Source of the DNA: Chiua virens
Taxonomy: Eukaryota > Basidiomycota > Agaricomycetes > Boletales > Boletaceae
Assembly: GCA_019787685.1 (NCBI GenBank)
Contig: JAHNUO010000011.1
Coordinates: 1,488,001 to 1,552,000, forward strand
Length of the DNA stretch: 64,000 nt
Reading direction: 5' to 3'
The notes below the pieces were generated by a model. That model searched no databases. It saw nothing but the letters and a program-made list of their open reading frames with translations, and was not told where the DNA came from. The translations under genes were made by a program, and so were the position numbers. This document shows, in pieces, positions 33,726-42,107 of this stretch. Position 1 is the first letter of the stretch. Every line of letters starts with the position of its first letter.

Positions 33726-33762
33726 GTAAGTCTTATTATTCTACACTAATTTACATTCTAAT

Positions 33763-34193
33763 TGAAACAACCTAGAACAACCTAGACTGTTAAAGTTGTA
33801 GTGGTGTAGTGAAGAGGGGGTTCAGTCTAGTGAAGAGGCGAAAACTCCAAGAGAACTTTGTTAGAGCTCTCTTGCTGAAATTCATGGGGTTTATATACTA
33901 CATGGATGTCGGAGTTCTAATCTGAGTATGAACTACGTAGATAAGCATAATGTATCCTATTGGATGATAAGGTGTGAATAGATATGAGTCATAGATAAGA
34001 GCATAGCCTTGCACTGCTTGTGATGAGTCAGTGATAAGGGAAATGAATAGATAAGGACATGAGGTGATGGATGCTGTGTTATTGTGGCAGCCAATCGGAT
34101 ATGATCTTTTGGACAGCCTTGACATGAGGCATGTATCTTTAGAATAGATCGAATGTTGGAGTTGTGAAGTGAGAAAAAGTTGGTATCGTAACA
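33763..34193 (-). repeat. Solo LTR of the element D family inside a Plavaka intron
   Basis: This 431-bp copy is nearly identical to the LTRs of element D and is flanked by the duplication CTAAT (33758-33762 and 34194-34198). It lies within the intron 33726-34209. Without it the intron would be 48 bp. Removing it joins the coding sequence as VNIFADHDMFARFAGIGVGH. It probably arose by recombination between the LTRs of a full element. Confidence 0.95.
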
Positions 34194-34209
34194 CTAATGA
34201 TGAAAGCAG

Positions 34210-34470
34210 CTTTGCCGACCATGACATGTTTGCCAGATTTGCAGGGATAGGGGTCGGGCACCTCACCCTCACACAAAATCAGGCCCAAGAAGGTTTGTTC
34301 GAGGAAACTAATGATGTGTTTGATGATGAACTTGAAGATGTGGAGATGCTGGAGGCCGATATGGAGTCTGAGGCAGAAGCAGCAACAGGCGATGATCACA
34401 ATGGATTGGATGATGAAGTCGATGACAAAGAAGTTGATGAGGACGAGGGTAATGGCGAGGGTGAGGGAGG
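34210..34470 (+). pseudogene. Plavaka transposase, C-terminal acidic part
   Basis: After the intron the frame reads FADHDMFARFAGIGVGHL, then a strongly acidic tail (DDELEDVEMLEADMESEAEA and more). It is interrupted at 34470 by element D after the duplicated GGAGG, and continues at 42032. Confidence 0.9.
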
Positions 34471-35548
34471 TGAAACAACCTAGAACAACCTAGACTGTTA
34501 AAGTTGTAGTGGTGTAGTGAAGAGGGGGTTCAGTCCAGTGAAGAGGCGAAAACTCCAAGAGAACTTTGTTAGAGCTCTCTGGCTGTCATTCATGGGGTTT
34601 ATATACTACATGGATATCGGAGTTCTAATCTGAGTATGAACTACGTAGATAAGCATAGCGTATCCTATTGGATGATAAGGTGTGAATAGATATGAGTCAT
34701 AGTGTAACAACCTAGAACAAACGTAGACTATGAGTTACTTGCGAGTGGTTGTAGTGGTCAGTGTAAGGTTGAATGCAAGTGAGTCTAACGAGTGAGGCGA
34801 GAACTACAGAGGAAATCCGTCTATGAGAGACAATGGAGGAAAACCAGAGGTGAACTTTGTTAGAGTTCCCTGGTGCTGCATTCAAGTCTTTATATACTAA
34901 AAGTACAATCGGAGCTACAATCGGAGTGTGAATACATAGATAAGTATGAGTGTCCTGATTGGTAGATAAGGTGAGATAACATGAGGTATATGCATGTATG
35001 TGAGTCATAGATAAAGACATGAGGGAACAATGCTGTAACAATGCGATATAAGCATGTTATGAGATAAGCACTGCTTTAATAATAGATGTGAGTCATATGG
35101 AATCATAGATAAGAGATAACGTGTGAATACACGTGTGTTGTGCATGGGTTATGACATCGTGTGATAACACGTGTCTAATAATGAATCATAGTGAGTCATA
35201 AAGGAATGGTCAATAGGATATGGTCCTGAGTATAGCCTTGGCATGAGGCAATATATGCCGTAATAGATATTGTGTATCTTGTATAGTGGATTGAGAGCGT
35301 TGAGTAGGAAGGCGAAAGAATGAAGTGAAAACGTGATTGTAACACATAGATAAGAGCATAGCCTTGCACTGCCGATGATGAGTCAGTGATAAGGGAAATG
35401 AAATGATAAGGGCATGTGTTGATGGATGCTATGTTATTGTGGCAGCCAATTGGGTATGATCCTTTGGACAGCCTTTGCATGAGGCGTTTATGTTTAGAAT
35501 CGATCAAAGGTTGGAGTTGTGAAGTGAGGAAAAGTTGGTATCGTAACA
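34471..35548 (-). repeat. Element D 3' LTR, split by solo LTR E
   Basis: Parts 34471-34702 and 35350-35548 together equal the 431-bp LTR at 41596-42026. On the element strand it begins TGTTACGATACC and ends GGTTGTTTCA. The pol reading frame extends 55 nt into it. Confidence 0.96.
34703..35344 (-). repeat. Solo LTR of family E inside the element D LTR
   Basis: This 642-bp insertion starts TGTAACAACC and ends GATTGTAACA, with duplication CATAG at 34698-34702 and 35345-35349. Blocks resemble the D LTR in the same order (AACCTAGAAC, AACTTTGTTAGAG, TTTATATACTA, GATTGGTAGATAAGGTG), so E is a related family. It is the youngest event that can be ordered here. Confidence 0.93.
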
Positions 35549-38500
35549 CTATCCCCCTTCTGTTGATCGGACTCCGGATGATCTATTTCATAATTGAGAC
35601 GATGGAGACTATCCTCATCTTCGTGTAAAGTTTTATCGTCATAGGTTCGGAACATGGAGTTGAATTCGGTTTGTGTGACTTTTAACTTTCTTGGGGCGTC
35701 TGGATGTGCCTCGTGGAAATCAGATATGAGATCCGGCGCATTCTTCAGATTCTTTAGTGGTTCCCAAGTTCTTTCGTCATCATCATAACCCTTCCAGTGT
35801 ATAAGATATTCTAAGCGTCGTCCTTTCATTCGGGAATCGACAATATAATCTGCTTCGAATTCTTCTTCTCGGTCATCTCCGATTACGACAGGTCGCGGCT
35901 TATATACCGGCTGTTCTGGTAGATGTTCTTTATAAGGTTTAACCTGAGAAATGTTCACGACTGGATGTATTCTCATAGTGCGTGGGAGTCGAAGCTTTAA
36001 AGCATTCGGACCATGCATAGAGATTATGTCATAAGGGCCAATCCATTTATCCATGAATTTTGGATGTTGTTTTATTTTTAGATTCGCTGTAGAGAGCCAG
36101 ACCTTATCGCCAATTGAATAGGGTGGGGGTTCTGATCTCGATTTATCTGCGATGTTTTTCATATTTTCCGCGGCTTTATCTATGTTTGATTTGGTTTGCT
36201 CTAGAACTTCGGAGAAATCCGTAATGTAATTCTGAGCAGCCGGGTTTTTCATGGATTGTGGCATAATTCCCATTCTAGGAATGTAGGAACGTGTGATTTC
36301 GAATGGTGAGAATTTAGTGGCAGTGTGTTTCTTGCTGTTGTATGAGAATTGTGCGAGAGGAAGCCAATCGGCCCATGTGTTATCCTTCTCAGCACAGAAC
36401 ATGCGAAGATACTGTTGCACTTCTCGGTTCATTCGTTCTGATTGTCCATCTGTTTGTGGGTGATGTGCGGTGCTTAATTTGGGTGTTATTTTCAACCCTG
36501 AGCATATATCTTTCATAAGTTGGGAAGCGAATTGTGGTCCTCTATCCGAAATGATGGTTTTGGGGAGGCCATGATGTTTCCATATGTGTGAGAGATATAA
36601 TTTAGCGAGATCCATAGATGTACACGTTTTGTGGCAGGGGATGAACTCGACTTCTTTAGAGAAGCGATCCACAACTGTGAGAATGGAATCATAGGAGTGT
36701 GAAAGTGGGAGATCTGTGATGAAATCTGCTGAGATGTCTTCCCATGGTAATGACGGTGTTTTTAAGGGTTGCAGGAGTCCTGCTGTTTTCTGATTAGAAC
36801 CCTTGAATCGAGCGCATCTTTCACAGTGTGAGACATAATTTTTGACTTCTTCGTTCATTCGAGGCCAAATGTAGGTTCGAGATAGAAGTTCTAAAGTTTT
36901 GTCATAACCGGGGTGTCCTGCTTCCGGTGTGTCATGAAACATAGTTATAGATTTGGTGCGTAAAGCATCCGGAATGAAGATCTTATCCCCCTTTCTAAGG
37001 AAGGCGTCCTCGACTTTGTATCCGATAGAAAGTAAGTGTTTCATGGCATTAGGTGATAGTTTCATAGTTTCATGTTGTACGTCAGATAAGAATTGATCAC
37101 CATTGTATAGGAGAGTGACGGCTGATCTGATCTTAGATGGATCCATGAGAAGGATTCCTTTGTTATCATCTTCGATTCCGATCATGTGATCTTCTCGTCT
37201 GCTTAAAGCGTCTGCTTTTCCCATAGTGACTCCAGCCTTGTGGTGCCAAGTGAAGTTAAAGCGTGAGAGATATTGTGCCCATCTCGCTTGTCTTCGGTTA
37301 AGATCTTGGCGTGTCATGAACCACGTAAGGTTCTGGTGGTCATTCCATATTTCAAATTCATGTTTTGCACCTTCAAGATAGTGGCGCCATAGTTCTAGAG
37401 AGCGGATAACCGAGAGCATTTCTTTATCGGCTATTGGGTAATTCCGTTCTTCTGGGGTCATAGAGTGGCTATTGTAAGCGACAGGGTGCCAAAGTCCTTC
37501 TTTTTCTAAAGATAGAACTGCTCCTGTAGCGAAATCCGATGAATCGCATTCTAAGCGATATTTGGAATTCTGATCCGGATAAGCTAGGATAGGGGCTGTC
37601 GTAAAAGCTTTCTTAAGCATAGTGAATGCTTCGTCACAGGCAAAGGTCCATTCAAATTTCTGATCCTTTTTAGTAAGGTCATGTAGGGGTCGTGCTATTT
37701 TTCCATAATCTTTAATGAATCTGCGGTAGAAGTTGGCAAGTCCGAGGAAACTTCTGATGTGTTTGACTGAGGTGGGGGTTGGCCATTCGGCTACTGCTTT
37801 GGTCTTTTCGTTATCCATTTTAATCCCATCAGTTCCCACGATCATTCCGAGGAAGTCCACTTCTTTTACGCGAAAGAAGCATTTTTCTGGCTTTACGTAT
37901 AGATCGTTTTCTTCAAGGCGTTTGAGCACTTCGAGTACGATTTTGTCATGAGTTTCATAATCATCTGTGTTTGTAAATATCATGAGATCATCGATGTAGA
38001 CGACAACGACGCCATTCATATCGGCAAAGATTTCGTTCATCATGGTTTGAAACGTTGCTGGTGAGTTACATAATCCGAAGTACATGACGATGGGTTCGAA
38101 AGATCCGCGGTGACAGACAAATGCTGCCTTCCATTCGTCGCCTTCTTTGATGCGTACGTTATTGTATCCCCATCGGAGATCCATTTTTGTGAAGAGCTTA
38201 GCGTCTTTTAATTTATCCACAAGCTGCGAAATGAGCGGCAAGGGGTAGTTATTTTTTGTCGTGTGTTCGTTTAGATATCGGTAATCCTGGACCATACGCT
38301 TCTTTCCATCTTTCTTTGGGACAAAGAAGACCGGGGATGTCTGTTCGGATTTAGAGGGTCTGATGTAACCTTTCTTTAATTGGTCATCGATAAATGCGGA
38401 GACCTCCTCTTGTTCTGTGACAGAGAGGGGTATTAAGCGACCCTTCTTTGGAACGAAAGACTCTTTTAGGTCAATGTGGTGATCCCATGGTTTGCGTAAT

Positions 38501-39351
38501 GGTATCCTCTCGGATTCCGTCTTTCCAAATACTTTAGCATATTTCATATATTCTCGTGGGACCATCTCTTCAAGAGTGCGTTCCTTAGGAGGAGGAGGTG
38601 GAGTTTCCATGTTTGCGGTAAAAATACGGGATTCCGCGATAGAGTTTGCATAGTTAAGTTCTTCTGCGATAATGGAATCCAAGAAATCGTCTTCTTCCTG
38701 AGAATGACATGTTTCAGGGCACCTTCTCATCACGACCGTTCCTGTGGACCAATCAATATGTGGGTTATGGTGCTTTAACCAAGTGTATCCGAGGATAAGA
38801 TCGTTCTTTCCGAGGTTGGTAACTTCTGCAACCATTATTTCCCTGTGTCCTTTGTAATCGACCAGGATCTGGGTGGCGTGAGTAATGGAACCCGCTTGAT
38901 TTTTGGTTCCGTCGACATTAAAGACCTGTATTGGGTGTGGAAGTGCATATGTGGGAATTTTATGCTTAGCGACATAATCTTCGTGTATGAAGATCGCGTT
39001 AGCTCCACTATCAAGAAGCGCTCTAGCTCCGACATAACCAATTTGGTTTACTGGGGATACCAGAATTGGTAAAATAATTTCTTTTTCTACTGATGTAGAT
39101 CTAATGAAAGACCCATCGGGTATTTGTTTTGGGACAGAATTAAGCACGGAACTATCGTGTCCGCCGCGCTCCGCAGAGACGCTGTCAACGCTTTCGTTTT
39201 CTGTTGTTTTTGGTGATTTAGGTAGTTTATCCTCTTGCCGGGGAGGTATTTCCGAATAGGTAAAATCGAATTTCAAAGAAATAGAGTTTTCATATGATTT
39301 AGGAAGGGTGGCGCGAACGTGAGATCCCAGTTTACTCAGTTCGCCTTGCCT
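35494..39351 (-). CDS. Element D pol, intact polyprotein of about 1285 residues
   Basis: Reached by a -1 shift at the end of gag, the open frame runs from 39351 to TGA/TAA-type stop at 35494. Domains in order are protease (ALLDSGANAIFIHEDYV, about 39010), reverse transcriptase (VVVVYIDDLMIFTNTDD, about 37990), RNase H (LECDSSDFATGAVLSLE), integrase zinc domain (HDTPEAGHPGYD and CERCARFK), core (DISADFITDLP; IISDRGPQFAS; DGQSERMNREVQQYL), GPF-type region and chromodomain (EFEADYIVDSRMKGRRLEYL, HWKGYDDDERTWEP). The last 18 or so residues are encoded by the polypurine tract and LTR. No stop or frameshift was seen, so the copy may still be active. Confidence 0.96.
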   Translation of the reverse strand, partial: RQGELSKLGSHVRATLPKSYENSISLKFDFTYSEIPPRQEDKLPKSPKTTENESVDSVSAERGGHDSSVLNSVPKQIPDGSFIRSTSVEKEIILPILVSPVNQIGYVGARALLDSGANAIFIHEDYVAKHKIPTYALPHPIQVFNVDGTKNQAGSITHATQILVDYKGHREIMVAEVTNLGKNDLILGYTWLKHHNPHIDWSTGTVVMRRCPETCHSQEEDDFLDSIIAEELNYANSIAESRIFTANMETPPPPPKERTLEEMVPREYMKYAKVFGKTESERIPLRKPWDHHIDLKESFVPKKGRLIPLSVTEQEEVSAFIDDQLKKGYIRPSKSEQTSPVFFVPKKDGKKRMVQDYRYLNEHTTKNNYPLPLISQLVDKLKDAKLFTKMDLRWGYNNVRIKEGDEWKAAFVCHRGSFEPIVMYFGLCNSPATFQTMMNEIFADMNGVVVVYIDDLMIFTNTDDYETHDKIVLEVLKRLEENDLYVKPEKCFFRVKEVDFLGMIVGTDGIKMDNEKTKAVAEWPTPTSVKHIRSFLGLANFYRRFIKDYGKIARPLHDLTKKDQKFEWTFACDEAFTMLKKAFTTAPILAYPDQNSKYRLECDSSDFATGAVLSLEKEGLWHPVAYNSHSMTPEERNYPIADKEMLSVIRSLELWRHYLEGAKHEFEIWNDHQNLTWFMTRQDLNRRQARWAQYLSRFNFTWHHKAGVTMGKADALSRREDHMIGIEDDNKGILLMDPSKIRSAVTLLYNGDQFLSDVQHETMKLSPNAMKHLLSIGYKVEDAFLRKGDKIFIPDALRTKSITMFHDTPEAGHPGYDKTLELLSRTYIWPRMNEEVKNYVSHCERCARFKGSNQKTAGLLQPLKTPSLPWEDISADFITDLPLSHSYDSILTVVDRFSKEVEFIPCHKTCTSMDLAKLYLSHIWKHHGLPKTIISDRGPQFASQLMKDICSGLKITPKLSTAHHPQTDGQSERMNREVQQYLRMFCAEKDNTWADWLPLAQFSYNSKKHTATKFSPFEITRSYIPRMGIMPQSMKNPAAQNYITDFSEVLEQTKSNIDKAAENMKNIADKSRSEPPPYSIGDKVWLSTANLKIKQHPKFMDKWIGPYDIISMHGPNALKLRLPRTMRIHPVVNISQVKPYKEHLPEQPVYKPRPVVIGDDREEEFEADYIVDSRMKGRRLEYLIHWKGYDDDERTWEPLKNLKNAPDLISDFHEAHPDAPRKLKVTQTEFNSMFRTYDDKTLHEDEDSLHRLNYEIDHPESDQQKGDSVTIPTFPHFTTPTFDRF

Positions 39352-40523
39352 TTTCCCTTTCCGTTTTTGTTTTCGTACATATCGAAGTAGTATGCTTGTA
39401 CTTCCTCAGGGGACATCCCTCGGATGGCGGCAAAGGGGTCTTTAGCCGGTACAGATGGGGAAGTGGTGGAAGTAGAAGATATTGTTTTCTTCTCTTCCTT
39501 GTTTGTCGAGCGGACTTTGCGCGAACATTGCGTCTTATGAGATCCGCCGTACCACTTGCATTCATTGCACTGGTTTTTAGGTTTGGTGCAATCGTTGGTT
39601 CTATGACCTGCACCGCCGCAGTTGTAGCATTTGTTTGAGTTGTTGGTCTTCTTCTGACCAAATGCTCTAACTTCTTTTCCTGTGAACCAGCCATCTTCGT
39701 CTCTTTCGGCGTAAGTGGCTTGGCCAATGTCCATAGCGTTGGGATCCTTATACTTTTTGTAGCGGTCTGGTCGCACATAATTAAGTGCTTCCATGGCATT
39801 TCCCGCTGTTCGGATCCAGGAAAGGTAAGTGATGACCGCGTGGTCACGGTCAGGTTCGTATTCTGCGTGTTTAGGGTCTGTGTACATGGCGTGGAACGGA
39901 TCCACCCTGTGTCCGTCGCGGAATATTTGGTAAATGATGGAGTGGGCGGTGTTTGCCTCAAGGAGTCTTATCGCATGGGTAGGATCAATGTGTGCTTGTA
40001 GCCACAGAGCCTCCCATTGGACGATATAGTCTTCCACTCTCATCGTTCCTTGTTTTAGATTTTCTAATTGGGATCTAGCCCAATCGACCTTGTTGTTTTG
40101 TCGGAACATTCCTTCGATGTCCTGTACTAGTGTTGCCCATGTGAGGGCGGAGCCTTTAGCTAAGCGCGTTTCTGCGAATTGCGCCGCTTTCTTTCCTTTT
40201 AACCGTGAGAGTACGGCTTGTACGGCCCTGTATGAGCCTTTGGGAATGGCGAGATTGTTTACTTCGAGCCATCCTTTCATTTTGGCCCACCATTCTTCGA
40301 ATTTGGCCATTTCTCCGTCATATGACCCTGGGTCTGCGAAGATTTCAACTTTAGAGGAAGAGGCCGCGGCCTGTGGGGGTATTACGGGTAAAGCATTGAG
40401 TTGCCCCTCTAGGGCGGCTATGAGTGTCGCTTGTTCTGCAACGAGGGTGAAGGCGGCCATCAGCCAATCCCCATTTGTGCGAGAGGTATCGTTTAGGACT
40501 CCGAGTGCAGTGTGGTAATCCAT
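39336..40523 (-). CDS. Element D gag, intact
   Basis: The 395-residue frame starts at ATG 40523 and has a capsid-like core (EEWWAKMKGWLEVNNLAIPK, SALTWATLVQDIEGMFRQN, RVEDYIVQWEALWLQAHIDP). A zinc knuckle CYNCGGAGHRTNDC is followed by a second Cys/His group CNECKWYGGSHKTQC (CX2CX6HX3C). It ends with a basic tail KNGKGKGKAN that contains the frameshift heptamer and TGA at 39336-39338. Confidence 0.95.
   Translation of the reverse strand: MDYHTALGVLNDTSRTNGDWLMAAFTLVAEQATLIAALEGQLNALPVIPPQAAASSSKVEIFADPGSYDGEMAKFEEWWAKMKGWLEVNNLAIPKGSYRAVQAVLSRLKGKKAAQFAETRLAKGSALTWATLVQDIEGMFRQNNKVDWARSQLENLKQGTMRVEDYIVQWEALWLQAHIDPTHAIRLLEANTAHSIIYQIFRDGHRVDPFHAMYTDPKHAEYEPDRDHAVITYLSWIRTAGNAMEALNYVRPDRYKKYKDPNAMDIGQATYAERDEDGWFTGKEVRAFGQKKTNNSNKCYNCGGAGHRTNDCTKPKNQCNECKWYGGSHKTQCSRKVRSTNKEEKKTISSTSTTSPSVPAKDPFAAIRGMSPEEVQAYYFDMYENKNGKGKGKAN
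39351..39357 (-). promoter_or_regulatory. -1 frameshift heptamer G GGA AAA of element D
   Basis: The gag frame reads AAG GGA AAA GGC AAG GCG AAC TGA. The heptamer G GGA AAA fits X XXY YYZ in register, and a -1 slip gives AGG CAA GGC, entering the pol frame that is open to 35494. The heptamer lies 12 nt before the gag stop. Confidence 0.65.
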
Positions 40524-40536
40524 TTTATTTATTTAT

Positions 40537-40767
40537 TTACCAGTTGTCAGCTGCTGGTTCTGGTGCTCCCCAAGCGTTAGTGGTTGCTGTGCCGTATTCT
40601 TCGTAAGGTGAAAAAAAGGCCGAATGTGACTGCAAAAGGGTAGTCTCGTCGTTTGATAGAGACGTAAATCGGTCTTTGGGATTCTTGTACCTTGTTTGTA
40701 AGGTAGAATGCGATGTAGCCAAAGAAGTAGGTGGTGAGAGTGCAGGAGATAATGAGTGCGATTGCAA
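40537..40767 (-). CDS. Element D small overlapping ORF upstream of gag (76 aa)
   Basis: This frame overlaps the 68-residue membrane ORF in another frame and stops 13 nt before the gag ATG. Its C-terminal half (FFSPYEEYGTATTNAWGAPE and then PAADNW) looks more protein-like than its Ser/Thr-rich start. A possible reading is that the membrane ORF shifts +1 near 40705 into this frame; that is inference. It may also be chance. Confidence 0.35.
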   Translation of the reverse strand: MQSHSLSPALSPPTSLATSHSTLQTRYKNPKDRFTSLSNDETTLLQSHSAFFSPYEEYGTATTNAWGAPEPAADNW

Positions 40768-40783
40768 CGAGTTCCCAAGACAT
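40577..40783 (-). CDS. Element D small membrane-protein ORF (68 aa)
   Basis: The start ATG 40783 lies 14 nt after the stop of the 187-aa ORF. The N-terminal segment MSWELVAIALIISCTLTTYF followed by FGYIAFYL is a clear hydrophobic helix, and then a basic tail follows (NKVQESQRPIYVSIKRRDYP). No family is recognised. Its position between an upstream ORF and gag, in an element with otherwise clean genes, argues that it may be expressed. Overlap with the 76-aa frame makes the true C-terminus uncertain. Confidence 0.5.
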   Translation of the reverse strand: MSWELVAIALIISCTLTTYFFGYIAFYLTNKVQESQRPIYVSIKRRDYPFAVTFGLFFTLRRIRHSNH

Positions 40784-40797
40784 AAAAGAGTTTCTAT

Positions 40798-41361
40798 TTA
40801 GAGGAATCGGGAAGGGATCCTAAGAGTATTCCTAGGTCTAAGGTATGGGAATTCTTGGTTATCGTATTGTGAGTAAGGGCGAATTCTAGTGGGTACTTGA
40901 TTCGCTTTGTAACGTCTCAGGATTCTCTTTCTCTCGAGATTTGTCCTGGCGTTTCTCCTTTCAATCTCTCTGGGTGGGAGCCAATCGTTTGGGTCTCCTA
41001 AGCTTTCCTCCGACGGTTCTCTCAAAGGAGCTGGTGGGAAAGGTGATGGTTCTCTTTCGGGAATGGGAGCGGGAAAGTATTCGCGCTTGACCTCAACTTC
41101 CTCAGTTGGATACCTAAGTGCCGGGCTGTCGGACCGGGTTGACTCTCGTTCACTAGAGTAGTCTGATAAGGGAGTAGTTTCCCCTAAGAAGTGGCCTAAT
41201 AAGGCGTGGAAAATTTCGGTGTCGGTGCGGTCTTCGGGATCAAGGTCCTCGAGAGCGACGACTTCTGCGAGATATGCTGCGTCGAAGACGTAGGGTTCGT
41301 CGACGAGGTCAGGGTAAGCCTCTGATGCTGCTGCGATGGCAGAGAGGGGTAGGTTCGACAC
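40798..41361 (-). CDS. Element D additional ORF between 5' LTR and gag (187 aa)
   Basis: An open frame of 187 codons begins MSNLPLSAIAAASEAYPDLV, continues acidic (VVALEDLDPEDRTDTEIFHA), then Pro/Glu-rich (EYFPAPIPEREPSPFPPAPL), and ends basic (REIERRNARTNLERKRILRR). It has no zinc knuckle and resembles no family known to me. It lies 234 bp downstream of the 5' LTR, in the place where gag would normally start. The shift from acidic to basic suggests a real protein rather than leader sequence. Confidence 0.55.
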   Translation of the reverse strand: MSNLPLSAIAAASEAYPDLVDEPYVFDAAYLAEVVALEDLDPEDRTDTEIFHALLGHFLGETTPLSDYSSERESTRSDSPALRYPTEEVEVKREYFPAPIPEREPSPFPPAPLREPSEESLGDPNDWLPPREIERRNARTNLERKRILRRYKANQVPTRIRPYSQYDNQEFPYLRPRNTLRIPSRFL

Positions 41362-41595
41362 TGATTGGGCAGGTCAGTTAAGATCTCCTTTCTGGTCAAG
41401 GGGTGCGCTATCTGCTTCTGCGATTGCTAGACCTTGAGTCTTTTGCAATTCGGCTTATTGGTAGCAAATGTTCCAACTACTTTTCAAACTTGGGACTTAC
41501 TTGGGCCCGGTTGTGTTATTTTGTAGTAGGGGCTACGACGAGGTTGTGACTTGACAGTAGTCGATCAACGGCGAAGATAAACAACAAAGTTCTAA

Positions 41596-42026
41596 TGAAA
41601 CAACCTAGAACAACCTAGACTGTTAAAGTTGTAGTGGTGTAGTGAAGAGGGGGTTCAGTCCAGTGAAGAGGCGAAAACTCCAAGAGAACTTTGTTAGAGC
41701 TCTCTGGCTGTCATTCATGGGGTTTATATACTACATGGATATCGGAGTTCTAATCTGAGTATGAACTACGTAGATAAGCATAGCGTATCCTATTGGATGA
41801 TAAGGTGTGAATAGATATGAGTCATAGATAAGAGCATAGCCTTGCACTGCCGATGATGAGTCAGTGATAAGGGAAATGAAATGATAAGGGCATGTGTTGA
41901 TGGATGCTATGTTATTGTGGCAGCCAATTGGGTATGATCCTTTGGACAGCCTTTGCATGAGGCGTTTATGTTTAGAATCGATCAAAGGTTGGAGTTGTGA
42001 AGTGAGGAAAAGTTGGTATCGTAACA
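41596..42026 (-). repeat. Element D 5' LTR
   Basis: This is a 431-bp LTR identical by eye to the rejoined 34471-35548 copy and close to the solo copy at 33763-34193. It has a TATA-like GTATATAAACC on the element strand and is followed on the plus strand by the GGAGG duplication. Confidence 0.97.
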
Positions 42027-42107
42027 GGAGGAGAAGACTCGGAGGACAAGGACAGCAGGTTTGAGAATTATGACAGTGAGGAAGACTCGGACTATCCTGA
42101 TTTCTAG
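42027..42107 (+). pseudogene. Plavaka transposase, last codons
   Basis: After the second GGAGG copy the acidic tail continues in the original frame (EDSEDKDSRFENYDSEEDSD and so on) and ends at TAG 42105-42107. This confirms that one gene spans from 22449 to here with three insertions. Confidence 0.88.

Larger units (their letters stand above)
34471..42026 (-). mobile_element. Ty3/gypsy element D, young and apparently complete
   Basis: LTRs at 34471-35548 (431 bp plus a nested 647-bp insertion) and 41596-42026 (431 bp) appear identical base for base once the nested insertion is removed. The target duplication is GGAGG (34466-34470 and 42027-42031). gag, pol and extra 5' ORFs on the minus strand have no obvious lesion in gag or pol. 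A polypurine tract (AGAAGGGGGATAG, minus strand) abuts the 3' LTR. No classical tRNA primer site was recognised beside the 5' LTR. Confidence 0.97.
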
